Shown one piece after another: positions 60,124-64,000 of a stretch of DNA of 64,000 nt. This DNA comes from Autumnicola lenta (lineage in GTDB: Bacteria; Bacteroidota; Bacteroidia; Flavobacteriales; Flavobacteriaceae): assembly GCF_031846515.1 (NCBI RefSeq), contig NZ_JAVRHO010000004.1, positions 124,001 to 188,000 of the forward strand. The letters are read 5' to 3'. Both the position numbers and the translations under genes were made by a program. The notes under the pieces were generated by a model. The model ran no database searches. It saw only the letters and a list, made by a program, of their open reading frames with translations, and was not told where the DNA came from. Position 1 is the first letter of the stretch; each line of letters begins with the position of its first letter.

Positions 60124-61125
60124 ATGCCAAGTACCAGAAAAATTTTCTACTATCCCATCATCTTTTTTTCAGTCTTATTAATAATTATTAGTCTTCTTTC
60201 CCTTGTACACGATCTCTCTTTATGGTATTCTAAAGTATTAGATTTTCCAAGGCTTCAGTATTTGATCGTTGGTGTAGCACTGCTTATTCTTATTTTACTT
60301 CTGAATAAGAAATGGAATGTATTCTCTGTTTTGGTTGGCATTGGATTAGTAGCTGCCATCACTCTCCATTCCATAAAAATTTTTCCATATTTCTTTGGAG
60401 ACAAAGCAGTGAAAGATGCCGCTGAGCTTAAGGAAGAATCATCAGAAATTGGAATTGTAATTGCAAATGTTCTTATTACCAATACCGCTTATGATGAGTT
60501 TTTAAAAATTATTCAGGAGAAAAATCCGGATATCATTTTAGCAATGGAAGTGAATAAGAAATGGATACAAAACCTCCAGGTTTTAAAAGAGAAATATGCA
60601 TATCGCATAGAATATCCTTTGGAGAACGCTTATGGAATGGCTATGTACTCCAAGTTTCCGCTGGAAAACCAGGAGATAAAATTTCTGAATAAAGATGATG
60701 TTCCTTCTTTCCATACAAGAATTTCTTTACCAGGTGGAGCACACTTTATGTTTCATGGAGTACATCCTGTTGCTCCCGTTCCCAGTAGCAAATACCCCGA
60801 TAATGAAGGAGAAAAGGAAGTGGCTTTGGTTAAAATTGGTGATAGTGTGGCAAAGGACACTCTTCCCTCTATCGTTGCCGGAGATTATAATGATGTTTCC
60901 TGGTCTCTTACTTCCCGATTATTTGAAGAAAGTGGGAATCTTAAGAATGTAAGGATTGGAAGAGGCTTATTTAATACTTTTGATTCTAATTCAATAATTA
61001 TGAGATGGCCACTTGACCATTTTTTTGTTACACAAGAATTTTACTTATCCGAAATAGAGCGGCTATCAAAAATTGGTTCAGATCATTTCCCTCTATACGT
61101 AAAGTTAGTGCTACCCGAAAAATAA
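60124..61125 (+). CDS. Endonuclease/exonuclease/phosphatase family membrane protein
   Basis: 333 residues. Three N-terminal membrane helices (about 10-30, 38-56, 62-85), then an EEP domain: 'EIGIVIANVLITNTAYDEFLKIIQEKNPDIILAMEVNKKW' (Glu), 'MFHGVHPVAPVPSSKYPDNEGEKEVALVKI', 'PSIVAGDYNDVSWS' (Asp-x-Asn), 'FFVTQEF' and 'KIGSDHFPLYVKLVL' (Asp-His). All EEP catalytic residues are visible. It could be a membrane phosphatase or a DNase acting outside. Followed by a divergent or convergent response regulator. Confidence 0.9.
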   Translation: MPSTRKIFYYPIIFFSVLLIIISLLSLVHDLSLWYSKVLDFPRLQYLIVGVALLILILLLNKKWNVFSVLVGIGLVAAITLHSIKIFPYFFGDKAVKDAAELKEESSEIGIVIANVLITNTAYDEFLKIIQEKNPDIILAMEVNKKWIQNLQVLKEKYAYRIEYPLENAYGMAMYSKFPLENQEIKFLNKDDVPSFHTRISLPGGAHFMFHGVHPVAPVPSSKYPDNEGEKEVALVKIGDSVAKDTLPSIVAGDYNDVSWSLTSRLFEESGNLKNVRIGRGLFNTFDSNSIIMRWPLDHFFVTQEFYLSEIERLSKIGSDHFPLYVKLVLPEK

Positions 61126-61219
61126 GGAATCAAACACTTTATTAGAAAAGGGTTTGTGACTGGAAAACTATAGAACTCTTCTATAAGTACTGGCCTTTAA
61201 CCATTTTTCAGTATTAAAG

Positions 61220-61570
61220 TTAAGAAATCCTTTCAATGCATTCGTAGAGTTCTTCCACATCAAACGGTTTGGCTAAAAAAGAGTTAGCACCAGATCCATT
61301 TGCAATGGAGGGATTAGCATGTGCAGACATAAGCAAAACCGGGATTTCCCTGGTTTCTTTTTCTTCTCTTATACTTTTACATAAATCTACACCATTTCCA
61401 TCAGGCAACATTATGTCCATGAGAATAACGTCTGGAAGTTCCTTATTAATAACTTTGGTAAAAGAACTGGCCGTAGAGAACGATTTTACTTCATATTCTT
61501 TTTCGGTTAAAAGAAAACCAATTAATTCCCGTAAAGCATGATCATCTTCAACTAAAAAAATCTTTTTCAT
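61220..61570 (-). CDS. Stand-alone response regulator receiver protein
   Basis: 116 residues, receiver domain only: acidic pair in 'FLVEDDHAL' (9-10), phosphoacceptor Asp52 in 'DVILMDIMLPDG', Ser82 in 'VLLMSAHA' and Lys101 in 'FLAKPFD'. No DNA-binding output domain, CheY-like. The kinase partner is not in the window. Confidence 0.95.
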   Translation of the reverse strand: MKKIFLVEDDHALRELIGFLLTEKEYEVKSFSTASSFTKVINKELPDVILMDIMLPDGNGVDLCKSIREEKETREIPVLLMSAHANPSIANGSGANSFLAKPFDVEELYECIERIS

Positions 61571-61616
61571 GGCTTAAAAGTAGAACATTAGACTTTTGGG
61601 AATCTTAAATACTTTG

Positions 61617-61866
61617 TTAAATCAGGTGTTGAAATTGATAAATTTTTAGCTTCACCAATTCAGAAGTAAGGTTATTCAACAAATTAATTGGCAAACTATT
61701 ACAGAATTCCACTTCAACTATATTACCATCTACAGCAAACTTTAGGTGCTCGATAGCACCCTCATTGAAAAACTTCCTTCCTGCCTCATCCCTGTTTTAT
61801 GGGTCTGGATAACCCGGTAATACACGACATATCCCAGTCTTCACTTCTAAGACTTAAAGACTGAAC
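61617..61866 (-). pseudogene. Possible decayed gene fragment
   Basis: On the minus strand one frame reads ...RSEDWDMSCITGLSRPIKQG and stops near 61787. The neighbouring frame continues in good coding style, 'RDEAGRKFFNEGAIEHLKFAVDGNIVEVEFCNSLPINLLNNLTSELVKLK', and stops at 61617. Joining them across one frameshift gives about 80 residues; no ATG opens the second frame. It could be the broken remnant of a small sensory or regulatory gene next to the response regulator. This rests only on residue composition, so confidence is low. Confidence 0.3.
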
Positions 61867-61888
61867 TTTAAATTATTAATTAAGATAT

Positions 61889-63172
61889 TTAAATATGAAG
61901 CTTATTGGAAAGAGTGTTTAGAGTCGCTAAATCTGCTTCATTCTTCATCACCTCCTTAGCATCTGTTAGAAGTCTTTTTGCCTCTTTTTCGAGAATATCA
62001 TGATAAGAAGGTTTTAAAGCTTTTTGTTTTATGAGAGCCAGGTACATATAACCCAGCTTCTGAACGACAATTATATCTCCACAACAATATTTTCTTAAAG
62101 GCGCATTGATCTGATATAGTAATTCTTCAAAGCTTACAACTCTCATTTTTACATAATCCTGGCCAGAATCGGATGCAAAACTTTCGTCTGACTTCAACAT
62201 TCTTAATCTTATCAATTCAGAGAGATAATCAATGGCATTCAACGCAGTGCCAGGATCGTTTATTCCCGGGGACATCGCCTTTACCACAACCTCAGTAATT
62301 TGTTTGAAGGCCAGGAGGTAATTTGAGGTCACCAGCTCTTTCCTGGATAAATAAAAATTCCTTAAAAGATGCTTTACAGCTTTATCGCTGAGTTTTTCCT
62401 TAGAGCGGAATACCGGCGTTCCTTTCAGCACAAAGGTTCCCTTAATGGGTATAACTTCTAAGAGTGTTTTGTTCTTTTTAGAAAACGAGAGGAGATCTCT
62501 TTCTGAAAAGTCCTGAAAATAACCGCTTTTATCACATCTATATTCCGTCCAGCTATTACTATTTGGAAAGTTCCAGTTTACTGAACTTTCTTGTTCCAGC
62601 AACAAGGAAATCCTTTTACTGGCATTCCGAAAAATTTTTTCCAGGATATTAGTAATCTGGATAGTTTCGGAGATATTGTGGATGAAATAAATAAAAGCAT
62701 AGATCGAAACAACCGTAAAAAGAATTCCCAGAAGAACTGAGAACCCCGGTATTTGATATTTATCCCCTGTTGGTTGTATCGAAAAAAGAACAAAGATGGA
62801 ATACAAAATACTGGAAATGTATATACCCAGTATTATTTGATGTCGCTTGTCAGAGATCAGCCCAGGGAGCAAACGAGGCGAATAAACGCTTGCAGCCTGA
62901 TTTAAAAGCACCATTACCATCGAAAAACTAAAGACCATCATAGAAATAAGTCCTGCTATACAAGCACTTAGAATAGTTAAAGCTGTATCTCCACTATTAA
63001 CTACCAAAAAGGGAGCATGCTGTACGAGATAATCTGAAATTCCGCGTTCTTCCAGGTACATCATTAAAAGTGCAAAAATTATCCCTGAAAGAGCGAACAG
63101 TGTGGGATAAAAAGCTATTTTACTTTTAATGGAGCGGTAAAAAGTAAGTATTCTGGTGAAGAAGGAACTCAT
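61889..63172 (-). CDS. DUF2254 family membrane protein
   Basis: 427 residues. Four N-terminal helices (about 18-40, 60-85, 105-130, 140-165) with 'TALTILSACIAGLISMMVFSFSMVMVLLNQAASVYSPRLLPGLISDKRHQIILGIYISSILYSIFVLFSIQP'. A soluble C-terminal domain contains 'AMSPGINDPGTALNAIDYLSELIRLRM'. These are DUF2254 signatures ('QAASVYSPR', 'SPGINDP'). Function unknown; proposed channel or transporter. Ends 18 bp past the fragment described above. Confidence 0.9.
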   Translation of the reverse strand: MSSFFTRILTFYRSIKSKIAFYPTLFALSGIIFALLMMYLEERGISDYLVQHAPFLVVNSGDTALTILSACIAGLISMMVFSFSMVMVLLNQAASVYSPRLLPGLISDKRHQIILGIYISSILYSIFVLFSIQPTGDKYQIPGFSVLLGILFTVVSIYAFIYFIHNISETIQITNILEKIFRNASKRISLLLEQESSVNWNFPNSNSWTEYRCDKSGYFQDFSERDLLSFSKKNKTLLEVIPIKGTFVLKGTPVFRSKEKLSDKAVKHLLRNFYLSRKELVTSNYLLAFKQITEVVVKAMSPGINDPGTALNAIDYLSELIRLRMLKSDESFASDSGQDYVKMRVVSFEELLYQINAPLRKYCCGDIIVVQKLGYMYLALIKQKALKPSYHDILEKEAKRLLTDAKEVMKNEADLATLNTLSNKLHI

Positions 63173-63327
63173 AGCTTAGATTTGTATGTTTTTCAGTTTT
63201 TGAAGTTAAGCAAATGAAAGAAATAAAATCTAAAGAAAGTAAAGGTGCTGCCATGAAAGCTCTTTATATGCAATAAAATGACAAATGTATTTCAGCAATC
63301 TGAAGCTGTCTCTACTGTTGAAAAGCA

Positions 63328-63359
63328 CAAAATCCTGCCTTTGTTCGGCAGGATTTTTC
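63328..63359 (-). terminator. YceI gene terminator (bidirectional capable)
   Basis: AAAATCCTGCC and GGCAGGATTTT form an 11-bp stem around TTTGTTC, with A- and T-runs on both sides. It is about 80 bp after the stop codon of the YceI gene on the minus strand. Confidence 0.92.
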
Positions 63360-63436
63360 TAATTTCCATTATCGGAAGGGAGGCCGTTATAGAAACCTGA
63401 AAAATGCTTTGAAAATTTACAGTTTCATCTTTAAAT

Positions 63437-64000
63437 TTATTGCTTAATAAATTCTCCGTCAACGTCAATTAGAACATCCTGACTTAGTACTGCTTCAGGA
63501 AAATTTGGTCCCAGGTTATAATCAGATCTCTTTACATTACCAGAAAATGCAAATCCAGAGATAATTTTACCGTTTTGAGGATTTTCTATAGTTCCGCGGT
63601 GCACAACTTCCAGAGTAATCGTTTTTGTTATTCCGTTGAAAGTAAGGTCACCGGTAACATGGTATTTTCCGTCACCAACTTTTGTGGATGACGTGCTTTT
63701 AAAGGTCATTTCCGGATATTTCTCAGCATCAAAGAAATCAGCACTTCTTAAGTGATTATCTCTCCTTTCAACGCCCGTGTCTATTGAAGGCACCTGAATA
63801 ACGATATTGTATTGCGCATCACTAAAATCTTCTTCTGAAGCTGTTATGCTGCCCTCAAATTCATTAAATCTACCTTCAACTTCAGAAATCCCCAGGTGGG
63901 TAATACCAAATGAAAGCTGTGTATGAGACGGATCGGCCTTCCATGTGGTTTGTGCAAATGTCGTAATGCTTAAAAAAGCAATAAATAAGAAAGAAAGTAA
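63437..64000 (-). CDS. Exported YceI family lipid-binding protein (start outside the window)
   Basis: The frame is open from the window edge at 64000 to the stop at 63437, 188 codons seen. Residues visible at the edge 'LLSFLFIAFLSITTFAQTTWKAD' are the end of a signal peptide. The YceI lipocalin-like core follows: 'ADPSHTQLSFGITHLGISEVEGRFNEFEGSITASEEDF', 'DNHLRSADFFDAEKYPEMTFKSTS', 'YHVTGDLTFNGITKTITLEV', 'DYNLGPNFPEAVLSQDVLIDVDGEFI'. YceI binds polyprenoid lipids in the periplasm. The start codon must lie a few residues beyond 64000. Confidence 0.93.
   Translation of the reverse strand, partial: LLSFLFIAFLSITTFAQTTWKADPSHTQLSFGITHLGISEVEGRFNEFEGSITASEEDFSDAQYNIVIQVPSIDTGVERRDNHLRSADFFDAEKYPEMTFKSTSSTKVGDGKYHVTGDLTFNGITKTITLEVVHRGTIENPQNGKIISGFAFSGNVKRSDYNLGPNFPEAVLSQDVLIDVDGEFIKQ

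Overview
The window is chromosomal DNA of a member of the Bacteroidota, most likely a marine or sediment Flavobacteriaceae close to Gramella, Salegentibacter or Salinimicrobium. The evidence is moderately AT-rich DNA, Bacteroidota-restricted families (DUF4230, DUF4260, GSCFA, DUF5522, DUF4136, an outer-membrane beta-barrel receptor with an N-terminal carboxypeptidase-regulatory-like domain), promoter boxes of the TTTG/TAnnTTTG type, and intergenic repeats typical of the group. The genus is inference. I see no rRNA, tRNA, CRISPR array, prophage, integrase or transposase, so this looks like core chromosome with two toxin-antitoxin modules inserted.

Layout. 1-3.6 kb (minus): truncated FG-GAP protein, DUF4230, DUF4260, cyclase family, then hemW and ruvC. 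4.3-7.3 kb: glycosyltransferase, hicAB toxin-antitoxin pair, YciI-like protein, small lipoprotein. 7.5-9.4 kb: a blaI-blaR1-like operon (repressor plus membrane metallopeptidase) with two tandem palindromic operators. 9.6-13.4 kb: PfkB-type phosphofructokinase, trehalose-phosphatase, DUF456, an HPF-like protein and an anchored unknown. 13.7-21.9 kb: Na+/H+ antiporter, creatininase family, flavin monooxygenase-like, BrkB, hemL, glucosaminidase with LysM, D-cysteine desulfhydrase/ACC deaminase and small conserved proteins. 22-30 kb: DUF4136 lipoprotein, a long aromatic amino acid hydroxylase, a second DUF4230 protein, GSCFA protein, yefM-yoeB, alaS. 29.9-33.1 kb: tight plus-strand operon M23 peptidase - MerR - LemA - TPM - TPM. 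33.1-33.7 kb: a tandem array of about 110-bp units. 33.7-39.3 kb: outer-membrane receptor-like barrel and a large duplicated propeller lipoprotein. 39.7-42.3 kb: der and era. 42.6-50 kb: SulP transporter, VOC and TolB-like exported proteins, a conserved protein of unknown function, M1 peptidase. 50.2-64 kb: GH31 glucosidase, DUF4403-like protein, LLM oxidoreductase, GT9, AI-2E transporter, quinoprotein dehydrogenase with a cytochrome c domain, EEP phosphatase/nuclease, response regulator, DUF2254 protein, truncated YceI.

Most genes are housekeeping, envelope or stress functions. I did not find a clear new multi-gene defence or biosynthetic system. The most unusual signals are non-coding. A small hairpin-like motif (GAAAAT, TGCC loop, ATTTT, with GGTC/GACC flanks) recurs in at least eight intergenic places and again in each unit of the tandem array. 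There are also well-defined operators in front of blaI and yefM, and a repeat element that has become the first codons of hemW. All annotation comes from reading the sequence; no database search was run.
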